A stretch of 41,157 bases of DNA from Saprospiraceae bacterium. Lineage in GTDB: Bacteria > Bacteroidota > Bacteroidia > Chitinophagales > Saprospiraceae. Positions 18,070 through 26,728 of this stretch are shown here, in pieces. The translations under genes were made by a program, and so were the position numbers. Below the pieces are notes generated by a model that worked only from the letters and a program-made list of their open reading frames with translations, was not told the origin of the DNA and made no database searches. How positions within the stretch are numbered: the stretch's first letter is position 1; the number at the start of each line of letters is the position of its first letter. The stretch covers positions 1 through 41,157 of the forward strand of contig JAHDHJ010000006.1 in assembly GCA_020631375.1 (NCBI GenBank), read 5' to 3'.

Positions 18070-18999
18070 TTAAGGACGCAAAAGATAATCATAAAAAACG
18101 CCAAAATTCACAATACCCATTCCAAATAAAATAGAACTGTTCAAATAGAATTCAAATAAATTAAAAGAGTCATTATCAATCAAATTGATTTGCTTAGGAA
18201 TTTGCCGAGTCTTCATAAAAAAATAAAACGCCGTGCCTGAAGCAATACAAGCAAACAACCAAGGCAAGGAATCCAAGAAAAAATATTTCATCAATAGGAG
18301 AGAGAGACCAAAGAACAGAATGGAATATTCTAAAAACACCCTAGCCATTTTTGATCCGCTTACCGTTACCCAAGTGGTCTTCCCTCCATATTTATCACTT
18401 TTCTCATGAACCAACGAAGACGAAAGAGAATGAGATAAAACCAAAAAAGCAAAAGGTGCAAGAAATGGCATGATAGCTGAAAAATCCAAAGTCTTCGCAT
18501 TTAGGTAATACATAAATAAAGGAATAAAAACAGCAATCCCCAATAATTCTAATATTTCGCCTCCTCCTCTGTAATTCATTCTAAACGGTGGGAAAGAATA
18601 AACCCCAAGTAAGATAAAACCCAAAAATCCAAATGGTAAAATATGGTAAGCCCCCGTTAATTTAGAAAATACAAAAAGTGGGATAAAAGAAAGCAGTCCC
18701 AATAATACACCCATCCACAGCATTTGTTTTTCAGAAGGGAATAGTTGGTAACGAATAGAATTAAGGCTATAATTTTCCTTCATAGAATCCGGCAGGGCAT
18801 CCGCAAAATGATTAAGGAGAATGACCGAAGCCGTCCCCAAAACAAGATAAAATCCTAGAAGAATAAAATGATGGATTTGAACAAAACCTTGACTATGGAT
18901 ACCTACAACCTGACCCAACAAAAAAGCCATGATGACTCCGGGCCAAACCCGAGAGGAAAATGCGGAAATCCATTGTGTTAGTTTTTCTCCCATTATCAT
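18070..18999 (-). CDS. UbiA-superfamily membrane prenyltransferase (MenA-like)
   Basis: A 309-residue polytopic protein with about eight to nine membrane helices. The first aspartate-rich site reads LLNHFADALPD (about 60-70), matching the NxxxDxxxD pattern that binds prenyl diphosphate. The second site is represented by EKSDKYGGKTTW (about 200-211). The YRGGGEILELLG segment is reminiscent of MenA proteins. It likely attaches a polyprenyl chain to an aromatic acceptor, for example in menaquinone synthesis, but the motifs are looser than in a typical MenA and no men gene is adjacent. An alternative is another UbiA branch. The start could be either Met1 or Met3. Confidence 0.75.
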   Translation of the reverse strand: MIMGEKLTQWISAFSSRVWPGVIMAFLLGQVVGIHSQGFVQIHHFILLGFYLVLGTASVILLNHFADALPDSMKENYSLNSIRYQLFPSEKQMLWMGVLLGLLSFIPLFVFSKLTGAYHILPFGFLGFILLGVYSFPPFRMNYRGGGEILELLGIAVFIPLFMYYLNAKTLDFSAIMPFLAPFAFLVLSHSLSSSLVHEKSDKYGGKTTWVTVSGSKMARVFLEYSILFFGLSLLLMKYFFLDSLPWLFACIASGTAFYFFMKTRQIPKQINLIDNDSFNLFEFYLNSSILFGMGIVNFGVFYDYLLRP

Positions 19000-19105
19000 G
19001 AAGGGATTTCTTCCTCAGGAACCAATTTGATGTGAGAAATGGTTACATAAGGAACAAGAAATTGCGTATGCTATACTAATTTATATACATTTATCATAAA
19101 TATAA

Positions 19106-19113
19106 TAACTTTG
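19106..19113 (+). promoter_or_regulatory. TAnnTTTG -7 element upstream of argS
   Basis: TAACTTTG is an exact match to the Bacteroidota -7 consensus, 38 bases before the argS ATG. No clear -33 TTTG is visible. Confidence 0.55.
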
Positions 19114-19151
19114 CCGCTGCTTGATTCATACTTTAAAACTTCATTAAGAAA

Positions 19152-20999
19152 ATGAACATACTTGATATCATCCATAATAAAGTACCTGAAGCCTTAAAGG
19201 CATTATACGACTTGGATATCCCTGCTCAAAATTTGGTCATTAATGTTACCAACAAAGAATTTGAAGGAGATTATACTGTTGTTACGTTTCCATTCACGAA
19301 GCAGGCAAAAAAACGCCCCGATCAAATTGCCCAAGAAATGGGCGAATACCTTCTTGAACATGTCGACGAATTTGAAAAATTCAATGTAGTAAAAGGTTTC
19401 CTGAATCTGACCGTAGGCGATTCTTATTGGAAATCTTTCCTAGGTACTATTTTGGATAATGATGATTATGGAAAGGCAAACCCAAACGGACAAAAAGCTT
19501 TGGTCGAATTTTCATCACCCAATACTAATAAACCTCTTCATTTAGGACATATCAGAAACATTTTATTAGGATGGTCGATGGCTAAGATCCTAAAGGCATC
19601 GGGTAGTGAAGTAGTGAAAACCCAAATCATCAATGATAGGGGGATCGCCATTTGCAAATCTATGCTGGCTTGGGAGAAATTCGGTGAAGGAAAAACACCC
19701 GAATCAGAAGATGTGAAAAGTGACCATTTTGTTGGGCATTGGTATGTGATATTTGAGACTAAATTCAAGGAAGAATATAACAATTGGCAGAAAACAGATG
19801 AAGCCAAAAAATTATTATCCGAAAAAGAAGTAAAGGAAGAAAATATAGACGCATTTTTCAAAAAATACAAAAACGAATATTTCAACCAATACAGCCAACT
19901 GGGCAAAGAAGCCAAAAGTATGTTGCTGAAATGGGAAGATGGAGATCCCGCTACAAGACAACTGTGGCAAAAAATGAATGGTTGGGTCTATAATGGTTTT
20001 GAAGTAACTTATAAAGACCTAGGCGTCGATTTTGATTTGCTCTATTACGAATCAAATACTTATCTTTTAGGCAAGGATATCATCATGGACGGATTGGAAA
20101 AAGGCATTTTCTATAAAAAAGAAGACGGCTCTATTTGGATTGATCTGGAAGACCAAAAAATGGATCACAAATTAGTCCTGAGAAGCGATGGAACGTCTGT
20201 GTACATGACACAAGATATAGGTACCGCACATGAAAGATTTAAAAATCATGGCACCGAGAAAATGATCTATGTTGTGGCCGATGAGCAAAACTATCACTTC
20301 AAAGCCTTATTTGCCATTCTTGAAAAATTAGGAGAACCCTATGCCCAAGGTTGCCACCACCTATCATACGGAATGGTCAATCTTCCCACTGGTAGAATGA
20401 AATCAAGAGAAGGAACCGTCGTCGATGCAGATGATTTAATGGAAGTGGTCATTAAAGAAGCAGCAGATTCTGCGAAGGAAATAGGAGCATTGGCGGGGTT
20501 ACCGGAAGAGGAACAAAACAATATTTTCCGACAAATCGGAATGGCCGCTTTGAAGTTCTTTATCATAAAAGTCAGCCCAAGAAAATCCATGATTTTCGAC
20601 CCAACAGAATCTGTGGACATGCAAGGACAAACAGGTCCTTATGTCCAGAATGCGGGTGTAAGATGCAGATCCATTCTCCGAAAATTAGGCGAGTATGATA
20701 AATCACGCATCAAAGATTATACAGAAATTCAGGCACCGGAAAAAGAATTGCTGCAATTGCTCCATTCTTATCCTGAAGTGATACAAGAAGCAGCAAGAGA
20801 ATATGACCCATCTCATGTAGCCAATTTTTGTTATGCCCTAGCAAAGAATTTCCATAAATTCTTTAATAGTGGCTTATCGGTGATTCGAGCAGAAACAGAA
20901 GATGCCAAAGCATTTAGAGCTGCTTTAACAGAATCTACGCTTAATACATTGATTTCAAGTATGGATCTTTTAGGTATCGAAATCCCGAAAAGAATGTAA
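19152..20999 (+). CDS. argS: Arginyl-tRNA synthetase
   Basis: A 615-residue full-length class I synthetase. It starts with the ArgS-specific N-terminal domain (about 1-105). The HIGH-type motif HLGHIRN follows ...SSPNTNKP (about 128-135), and a KMSKS-type loop GRMKSREGT lies near 414-422. The C-terminal DALR anticodon-binding domain (about 500-615) includes YVQNAGVRCRSI. It charges tRNA-Arg in the cytosol using ATP. It has its own promoter element and a strong terminator after the stop. Confidence 0.97.
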   Translation: MNILDIIHNKVPEALKALYDLDIPAQNLVINVTNKEFEGDYTVVTFPFTKQAKKRPDQIAQEMGEYLLEHVDEFEKFNVVKGFLNLTVGDSYWKSFLGTILDNDDYGKANPNGQKALVEFSSPNTNKPLHLGHIRNILLGWSMAKILKASGSEVVKTQIINDRGIAICKSMLAWEKFGEGKTPESEDVKSDHFVGHWYVIFETKFKEEYNNWQKTDEAKKLLSEKEVKEENIDAFFKKYKNEYFNQYSQLGKEAKSMLLKWEDGDPATRQLWQKMNGWVYNGFEVTYKDLGVDFDLLYYESNTYLLGKDIIMDGLEKGIFYKKEDGSIWIDLEDQKMDHKLVLRSDGTSVYMTQDIGTAHERFKNHGTEKMIYVVADEQNYHFKALFAILEKLGEPYAQGCHHLSYGMVNLPTGRMKSREGTVVDADDLMEVVIKEAADSAKEIGALAGLPEEEQNNIFRQIGMAALKFFIIKVSPRKSMIFDPTESVDMQGQTGPYVQNAGVRCRSILRKLGEYDKSRIKDYTEIQAPEKELLQLLHSYPEVIQEAAREYDPSHVANFCYALAKNFHKFFNSGLSVIRAETEDAKAFRAALTESTLNTLISSMDLLGIEIPKRM

Positions 21000-21015
21000 G
21001 GAATTCAGCTGGCAC

Positions 21016-21055
21016 AATTTCAGGATTAAATTCCGAATTTAATCCTGAAATTTTC
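21016..21055 (+). terminator. argS terminator
   Basis: Perfect 17-bp arms AATTTCAGGATTAAATT (21016-21032) and its complement (21036-21052) with a CCG loop, followed by TT. It isolates argS from pyrR. Confidence 0.8.
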
Positions 21056-21078
21056 AGTACCTTTTAATCGGAAAAAAT

Positions 21079-21086
21079 TACCTTTG
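21079..21086 (+). promoter_or_regulatory. TAnnTTTG -7 element directly before pyrR
   Basis: TACCTTTG is an exact -7 consensus match ending only 5 bases before the pyrR ATG, just downstream of the argS terminator. If used, the mRNA would start at or almost at the start codon. Confidence 0.55.
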
Positions 21087-21091
21087 TAAAC

Positions 21092-21640
21092 ATGGAAAAC
21101 AAGGGCCGGATCATATTGAAGGATCAACAATTCAAATTGACCATAGATCGATTGTGCCACCAATTGATTGAAACCCACAACGATTTCAGCCATTCTTGCA
21201 TCATTGGCATCCAACCCAAAGGTACTTTCTTAGCCCAAAGATTACATGCTCGTTTATTGGAACTGACTGATATTCCAAAGATCGACCTAGGCATTTTGGA
21301 TGTGACCTTTTATAGGGATGATTTTCGCACAAGGGACAAACCCCTTGCCGCCAATAAGACCATCATGGATTTTCTAGTAGAAAACAAACAAGTTATCCTT
21401 ACGGATGATGTGTTGTATTCTGGTAGAACGGTAAGAGCAGCCCTTACTGCCTTAGAGCATTATGGACGGGCAGACAGTATAGAGTTGGTTTCGATGGTTG
21501 ATCGTAGATTCAACCGCCATTTACCCATCAAATCCGATTATATTGGAATTAGGGTGGATGCACTGGATGAAGCGTATGTAAGAGTGGAATGGGATGAAGT
21601 GCAGGGCAAGGATCGGGTCATATTGTTTCCTAAAAAATAA
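21092..21640 (+). CDS. pyrR: PyrR-like bifunctional regulator / uracil phosphoribosyltransferase
   Basis: A 182-residue type I phosphoribosyltransferase of PyrR length and pattern. IIGIQPKGTFLAQRL (about 36-50) and the PRPP-binding loop VILTDDVLYSGRTVRAAL (about 98-115) are clear, as is the basic VDRRFNRHLPI segment (about 131-141). PyrR proteins bind pyr mRNA in Gram-positive bacteria and have UPRT activity. Here pyrB follows 17 bases later, so regulation of pyrimidine synthesis is likely. No anti-terminator or binding loop is visible because the leader before this gene is almost absent. Confidence 0.9.
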   Translation: MENKGRIILKDQQFKLTIDRLCHQLIETHNDFSHSCIIGIQPKGTFLAQRLHARLLELTDIPKIDLGILDVTFYRDDFRTRDKPLAANKTIMDFLVENKQVILTDDVLYSGRTVRAALTALEHYGRADSIELVSMVDRRFNRHLPIKSDYIGIRVDALDEAYVRVEWDEVQGKDRVILFPKK

Positions 21641-21657
21641 AACTAAATCGAAAACTT

Positions 21658-22593
21658 GTGTCACAAAACCAATTAAGTACAAGGCACCTTTTAGGCATCA
21701 AACACCTTACCGTAGAAGATATACGCCTAATTTTTGATACCGCACTTGAATTCAAAGAGGTTATTAATAGGCCCATAAAGAAAGTACCTTCACTAAGAGA
21801 TATCACCGTAGCCAATCTTTTTTTTGAAAATTCCACCCGTACCCGCATTTCTTTCGAGCTGGCTGAAAAACGCCTTTCGGCGGATGTTGTCAACTTTTCT
21901 GCTTCATCTTCTTCCGTAAAAAAGGGAGAAACATTACTGGATACCGTCAACAATATCCTTTCCATGAAAGTGGATATGGTGGTCATGAGACACCCAGCGC
22001 CCGGAGCTCCCATATATCTTTCCAAAAGAATTCCGGCCAACATCATCAATGCCGGAGATGGGACACATGAACATCCTACACAAGCACTCTTGGATGCTTT
22101 TTCCATGCAACTTGCCCTCAATGATGAACTGAAAGGAAAAAATATTGCCATTTTTGGGGATATATTACATTCAAGAGTGGCAATGAGTAATATCTTTTGT
22201 TTGAAAAAACTGGGAGCAAATGTAAGATTATGCGGACCACCTACACTTATCCCAAAACATATCCATAAATTAGGTGTAGATGTTAGTTATGATATTCGGA
22301 AAACTCTCGAATGGTGTGATATTGCTAATGTGCTCAGAATCCAATTGGAACGTCAAGACATTAAATATTTCCCTTCGTTAAGAGAATACCATAACCATTT
22401 TGGGATCAGTAAAAAATTATTAGACAGTTTAGATAACCCAGTTATTGTGATGCACCCAGGGCCTATCAATAGGGGTGTAGAACTAACTAGTGATGTAGCA
22501 GATTCAGATCAATCCATTATCCTTCAACAAGTTGAGAATGGAGTAGCTATCAGAATGGCTATCTTATATTTATTGTCAACTTTAAGAGCTTAA
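21658..22593 (+). CDS. pyrB: Aspartate carbamoyltransferase catalytic subunit
   Basis: A 311-residue ATCase catalytic chain. Carbamoyl-phosphate residues are in FENSTRTRISFE (about 54-65), then KGETLLDT (about 82-89), HPAPGAP, HEHPTQALLDAF (about 138-149) and HPGPINRGVEL near 262-272. It condenses carbamoyl phosphate with aspartate, the first committed step of UMP synthesis. The start is GTG, chosen because it gives the normal family N-terminus (SQNQLSTRHLLGIKHL). No pyrI regulatory chain follows. Probably co-transcribed with pyrR. Confidence 0.96.
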   Translation: MSQNQLSTRHLLGIKHLTVEDIRLIFDTALEFKEVINRPIKKVPSLRDITVANLFFENSTRTRISFELAEKRLSADVVNFSASSSSVKKGETLLDTVNNILSMKVDMVVMRHPAPGAPIYLSKRIPANIINAGDGTHEHPTQALLDAFSMQLALNDELKGKNIAIFGDILHSRVAMSNIFCLKKLGANVRLCGPPTLIPKHIHKLGVDVSYDIRKTLEWCDIANVLRIQLERQDIKYFPSLREYHNHFGISKKLLDSLDNPVIVMHPGPINRGVELTSDVADSDQSIILQQVENGVAIRMAILYLLSTLRA

Positions 22594-22772
22594 TATATTC
22601 ACAATTTCAGAATTGGAACCGTTCTACTACTAGAATAATAAACCTTTTGTCACAATTTTGATGCAAAACTTGCAGTTTATCGCATTAAAATCATTTTGAT
22701 AGACCACAAAATATTATTATCTTGTGTAAAATGATACTTATAAGTATTGAGTCTAATCTAAAAAAACTGATC

Positions 22773-25700
22773 ATGAATAATCGATGGATAAAAATCTATT
22801 TCTTTGTTTGTCTTATTATCCTAACTTCATTTGGATTACAAGCACAAAACTGTAGTGGTATAATTGCTGATAACAAATCTCCAGGGAGCATACAGCTTTT
22901 ATCCTCAGAAAAAAAGCAATTGGCTATACGCTCTGGCTCAAATTATGAATTCTCGTTAGAAAATAAAAATGATGGATTTTACATGACCATCTATTCTAAA
23001 GGAGGAGCCCGATTGAATCAAGACGATAAGGTAGTATTTGAGGATGTCAATAAAAAGAAAAAGGTTTATGCATTCGAATCCATGTCTGATTTGAGAAAGA
23101 ATTCTTCTGGAATACCGCATTATACCAATAGTTTAACAGTAGATTTGGGCTTTCTTCAATGGTTGTCTTCTAATAAGATAAATAGAATTTTATTGTTGGA
23201 TCAAATGACTGGAAAGGGGCTTCAACTCACTTTTCCTGCTTCAACACAAACTGAATTGAAGAATGTTTTTGCCTGTGTTAATAGAACATTGGACAAAAGC
23301 AAAGTTTCTCCCAATGCAAAAAGAGATAATTCTATCAATAGTGGAATAGCTGGCAAAAGTGGAGGAAGTAAATCTACTAAAAGCAAATCTTCAGGTGGAG
23401 GCAAAGTAAATCCTGAAGATGAAAAAGAAGTGAGGAATTTACAAGAAGAATTAATGGCTTTAAAAGCTAGGCTTAAAGATGAAATCATAGCAGAGAAGGA
23501 AAAAGGGGATGCTATGAAGAAGCAACTACAGGCAGAGGTTGGTACATCAAGGGAAGCAGCTACCGCAAAGAAAAATGAATTTGCCCAAGAAGTACTGGCA
23601 GCTCGTAAAAGAGCAGACGAAGAAATTCAAAAAGCATTGAAAGATGAGGCAAATGCCATTCAGATTGCTAAAGAGAAAGCAAGTGGAGAAATCGAGAAAA
23701 TTGCTTTATCCGTCCAAGAATCTAAACAAAAAGCAGCAGAAGAAGTCCAAAAAGCGAAATTAAGATCAGCAGAAGAAGTGGCCGCAGCTCGTCAAAAAGC
23801 AGCAGAGGAGCTTGTGGAGGTCAAGAAAAATTTAGATGTAGCCAAACAAGAATATGCAGATGAAGTAGCATCGGCAAGGGAAAATTCTACATTAGAATTA
23901 CAAAAGATTAGGGAAGAAACAGCTGCTGTTATTGCCGAAGCCAGACAAAAAGCAAAAGAAGAAAAGAATAAAACAGCAGAAGATGTTGTCAATATGAAAA
24001 AAACTGCATCGGAGCAAATTTTGGAAATCAAGGAAGCTACCGCTGAAGAAATCGCAAGAATTAAGGAAAATGCTGTATTAGAAAAAGAAAAAGTTGCATT
24101 TGATGTTGCGGAATCCAAAAGAAATGCAGCAGAAGAAAAGGCCCTGGTCCGTGAATCGAGTGCTGCCGAGGTTGCTGATATGAAAGAAAAAGCAGCATTA
24201 GAAAAAGAAACCACTGCACGAGAAGTGGCGGAATCAAAAAAACGGGCTGCCGAAGAAATTTCATCAGCTAAAAAGCAAGTGGCAGAAGAAAAGCAAATCG
24301 CTAAAAGTCGAATTGATTCTACCAAACAAGATGTTGCCGCTGAAGTTTTAGATGCCAGAAAAGAAGGTGAAAAACAAAAGGCAGCTTCAGCTGCAGATGT
24401 GGCTGCTGCCAAAGAAAAAGCAGCTGCAACCATCAAAGATATTAATGCTGAAGAGGCAGAACGAGTTAAGTTAGCACGAGACAAGGCCACTGAAGAAAAA
24501 TCCAAAATAGCGGGAGAAGTCGCAAATGCGAGAAATAAGGCAGCAGAAGAAATCAAGAGAATCCAAGAAGAAGTAGCTGCAGCTGTCGAAATAGCGAAGA
24601 AGAAAGAAATGGAGGTGAAAGAGCAATCTGCAAAAGAAGTGACAGATGCCAGATCCAGGGCAGGAGAAGAGATTCAGAAGGCGAATGAAGAAGCGAAAAA
24701 CAGAGTGACAGAAGCCAAAACAAGTTCTGAAGATGCAAAATCCAAATACGCTTCAGATGTTCAGGCTGCCCAAGCAGCTGCCCAAGCCAAAATACAAGAG
24801 ATACAAACAGAAATGGCTGCAAAAATGAAGGATATCAAAGCTAAAGAAGCCGAATCTAAAGATATGTCTGTAGAAGATGTTCAAGCAGCAAAAGAAAGGG
24901 CTGGCTCAGAAATAGCAAAGGCTAGGGAGTTGGCGGCTCAGGAAATAGCAAAGGCCAAAGAAGAAACGGCCAAGGCAAAACAAGCTTCTGCCGAGCAAGT
25001 GGCAGAAGCTCAAAAAGCTGCTGCTGAAAACATCTCTAAGACAAGGGAACAAGAAGCGGAACAAGTTCGTTTGGCAAAAGAAAATGCAGCTAATGAAAAA
25101 CAAAAAATTGCTGAGGATGTTGCAGCAGCCAAAGAAAAAGGAATGTTGGAAATCAATGAAACGAAAAGAGTAACAGCCGAAGAAGTAAAAACAGTGAAAG
25201 AATCTGCAGCTAAAGCAAAAGAGGAAGCTAGATTGGCGGAGTTGGAAGCTAAACAAAATGCAGCAGAAGAAATTGCTCTGGCAAAAGAAACTGCGGCAAA
25301 AGAAGTTTCTCAGACCAAGCAAAATGCAGCTACTGAAATCCAAGAAACTAAGATAGATGCCGAAACTAAAAAGGCACAATATGCTCAAGATGTCGCCGAA
25401 GCTAAAGCCAAAGCCTTAGAAGAAATCAAGGCTGATCAAGAAAAATCAGCGGAAGAAATTGCTGCGGCTAGGGAAGAAACAAATGCAAAGAAAGCTCAAT
25501 ACAACCAAGAAGCAGAAGAAGCTCGAAAAGCATCTCAAGAAGAAATTTCAGCAGGAAAGAAAGCTGCTTCTGATGAAGTTTATGCTGCTAAACAAGAAGC
25601 GGCGTTAGAAATCGAACGTGTAAAAGAAGCCAATGAAGCCAAAATAAAGGATGAAGAAGCTAAATTGACCGAGGTTCAGACCAAAGTTCAGGAAACGGAG

Positions 25701-25778
25701 GAAATTCTAAAAGATTTATTAGAAGAAATCGAAAAATTGAGACAGGAGAAGGAAGAAGAACAAGGGGATGGCAATTAA
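22773..25778 (+). CDS. Giant exported coiled-coil protein with 18-11-11 residue superrepeat
   Basis: A 1001-residue protein starting at MNNRWIK; the frame extends upstream, but this ATG places a proper signal peptide (residues 1-25, ending LQAQ) at the N-terminus. Residues about 26-185 form a small globular domain that I do not recognise. A Ser/Gly/Lys-rich linker (about 185-220) follows, then a continuous Ala/Glu/Lys-rich alpha-helix to residue about 985. Residues 262-952 parse exactly into 17 units of 18 residues and 35 units of 11 residues, mostly in the order 18-11-11. The 18-residue units carry Lys at position 6 (16 of 17) and a [AV]-x-[DE]-V step near 10-13. No membrane anchor, T9SS domain or lipobox is seen. 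A periplasmic or surface filament or spacer is plausible. LEA-like and TolA-like proteins are superficial analogues. A terminator follows. Confidence 0.85.
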   Translation: MNNRWIKIYFFVCLIILTSFGLQAQNCSGIIADNKSPGSIQLLSSEKKQLAIRSGSNYEFSLENKNDGFYMTIYSKGGARLNQDDKVVFEDVNKKKKVYAFESMSDLRKNSSGIPHYTNSLTVDLGFLQWLSSNKINRILLLDQMTGKGLQLTFPASTQTELKNVFACVNRTLDKSKVSPNAKRDNSINSGIAGKSGGSKSTKSKSSGGGKVNPEDEKEVRNLQEELMALKARLKDEIIAEKEKGDAMKKQLQAEVGTSREAATAKKNEFAQEVLAARKRADEEIQKALKDEANAIQIAKEKASGEIEKIALSVQESKQKAAEEVQKAKLRSAEEVAAARQKAAEELVEVKKNLDVAKQEYADEVASARENSTLELQKIREETAAVIAEARQKAKEEKNKTAEDVVNMKKTASEQILEIKEATAEEIARIKENAVLEKEKVAFDVAESKRNAAEEKALVRESSAAEVADMKEKAALEKETTAREVAESKKRAAEEISSAKKQVAEEKQIAKSRIDSTKQDVAAEVLDARKEGEKQKAASAADVAAAKEKAAATIKDINAEEAERVKLARDKATEEKSKIAGEVANARNKAAEEIKRIQEEVAAAVEIAKKKEMEVKEQSAKEVTDARSRAGEEIQKANEEAKNRVTEAKTSSEDAKSKYASDVQAAQAAAQAKIQEIQTEMAAKMKDIKAKEAESKDMSVEDVQAAKERAGSEIAKARELAAQEIAKAKEETAKAKQASAEQVAEAQKAAAENISKTREQEAEQVRLAKENAANEKQKIAEDVAAAKEKGMLEINETKRVTAEEVKTVKESAAKAKEEARLAELEAKQNAAEEIALAKETAAKEVSQTKQNAATEIQETKIDAETKKAQYAQDVAEAKAKALEEIKADQEKSAEEIAAAREETNAKKAQYNQEAEEARKASQEEISAGKKAASDEVYAAKQEAALEIERVKEANEAKIKDEEAKLTEVQTKVQETEEILKDLLEEIEKLRQEKEEEQGDGN
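23556..25628 (+). repeat. Protein-level 40-residue (120-nt) superrepeat region
   Basis: 691 codons made of 52 units: thirteen 18+11+11 blocks, three 18+11+11+11 blocks and one lone 18-residue unit. The repeat is conserved as amino-acid pattern and is degenerate in DNA. Hendecads begin with motifs such as KAAEE or NAAEE; the 18-residue units behave as a heptad plus a hendecad. Confidence 0.85.
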
Positions 25779-25800
25779 ATCACATTAGATAGAAACATAA

Positions 25801-25836
25801 AAAGAGGGGCAAAATAAATTTTGCCCCTCTTTTTTG
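25801..25836 (+). terminator. Terminator of the coiled-coil gene
   Basis: Arms AAAGAGGGGCAAAA (25801-25814) and TTTTGCCCCTCTTT (25819-25832) with a TAAA loop and a T tract: a canonical Rho-independent hairpin. Confidence 0.92.
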
Positions 25837-25862
25837 TCCTAAGTTTCACAGAGATGCCTATA

Positions 25863-25893
25863 ATCATACTTTTTTATGCTTAAGAAGTATGAT
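25863..25893. promoter_or_regulatory. Inverted repeat upstream of PAS-AraC gene, possible operator
   Basis: ATCATACTT (25863-25871) and AAGTATGAT (25885-25893) form a 9-bp inverted repeat with a 13-base spacer, 62 bases before the regulator's ATG. It could bind the regulator itself; this is inference. Confidence 0.35.
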
Positions 25894-25955
25894 AACAGGT
25901 AATAATATTGATTAAAACCCTTACTTTTAAGGGGAAATAATCAAAAGCTACTTCA

Positions 25956-26720
25956 ATGGTCATAAATAGAGGGCATTCCGGAGAGGATTTGTTATTAGCT
26001 GTTATTTTGACAGATAAGGATCGTAAAATCCAATGGACAAATGATGATTTCACCCAAATTACCGGTTACCATCTGAAAGAAGTAAAAGGAAAGAAACCTA
26101 GCATATTACAAGGTCAAAATACCGAACCCGATGTCGTCCAGGAAATACGGAGGGCTCTATCTAACATATTACCCATCAAAACCGAAATCACCAACTATAG
26201 AAAAAATGGACAAGAATATCTATGTAAGTTGGTAATATACCCCTTATTCAATGAGAATGAAGAACATACCCATTACCTGGCCTTTGAGATTGACGGAGAT
26301 AAAATCAAGGAAGATAGTGATATTTCCATCATGCAATTGCAGCCACGTTATAGAAGCAGTAGTCTTTCTAATGTAAAGGCTCTTGATATTTATGTTCGCC
26401 TCAATCTCCTTTTCGAAAGAGAAAAAATTTACTTGGATCCTACGCTTAAATTAAAGAATCTGACCAATCGTTTAGGAACGAATACAAGATACTTATCGCA
26501 AGTAGTGAATAGGGAAACAGGGAACAATGTGTTATACTTCATCAATAAATATAGAATTGAGGAAGCTAAAAAGAAAATCCAAGATCCGAACCTGAAACAT
26601 CTTACTACCTATGGAATTGCTCAATTATGCGGTTTTAGAAATAAATCCACATTTTATAAAGTCTTTAAGGAATTTGAAGGTCTGACACCCAAAGACTATC
26701 TAAGGGAGTTGAATAAATAA
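25956..26720 (+). CDS. PAS-AraC family transcriptional regulator
   Basis: A 254-residue protein with an N-terminal PAS domain (about 10-115; AVILTDKDRKIQWTNDDF, then ITGYHLKEVKGKKPSILQG) and a C-terminal AraC-type double helix-turn-helix (about 155-254; LTNRLGTNTRYLSQVVNRE and IAQLCGFRNKSTFYKVFKE). The PAS domain resembles the LOV subgroup in the segment GKKPSILQG (45-53), but the position of the photoactive cysteine is Pro48, so classic LOV photochemistry is excluded. It is a soluble sensor-regulator with unknown ligand. It stands alone between a terminator and the convergent Nudix gene. Confidence 0.85.
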   Translation: MVINRGHSGEDLLLAVILTDKDRKIQWTNDDFTQITGYHLKEVKGKKPSILQGQNTEPDVVQEIRRALSNILPIKTEITNYRKNGQEYLCKLVIYPLFNENEEHTHYLAFEIDGDKIKEDSDISIMQLQPRYRSSSLSNVKALDIYVRLNLLFEREKIYLDPTLKLKNLTNRLGTNTRYLSQVVNRETGNNVLYFINKYRIEEAKKKIQDPNLKHLTTYGIAQLCGFRNKSTFYKVFKEFEGLTPKDYLRELNK

Positions 26721-26728
26721 AACGACCC

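Noticed and set aside
23792-24556. Long open frames on the opposite strand of the coiled-coil gene (up to 254 codons)
   Set aside because: They arise from the biased GAA/AAA/GCA codons of the real gene, encode low-complexity Ser/Ala/Phe-rich sequence and lack start context.
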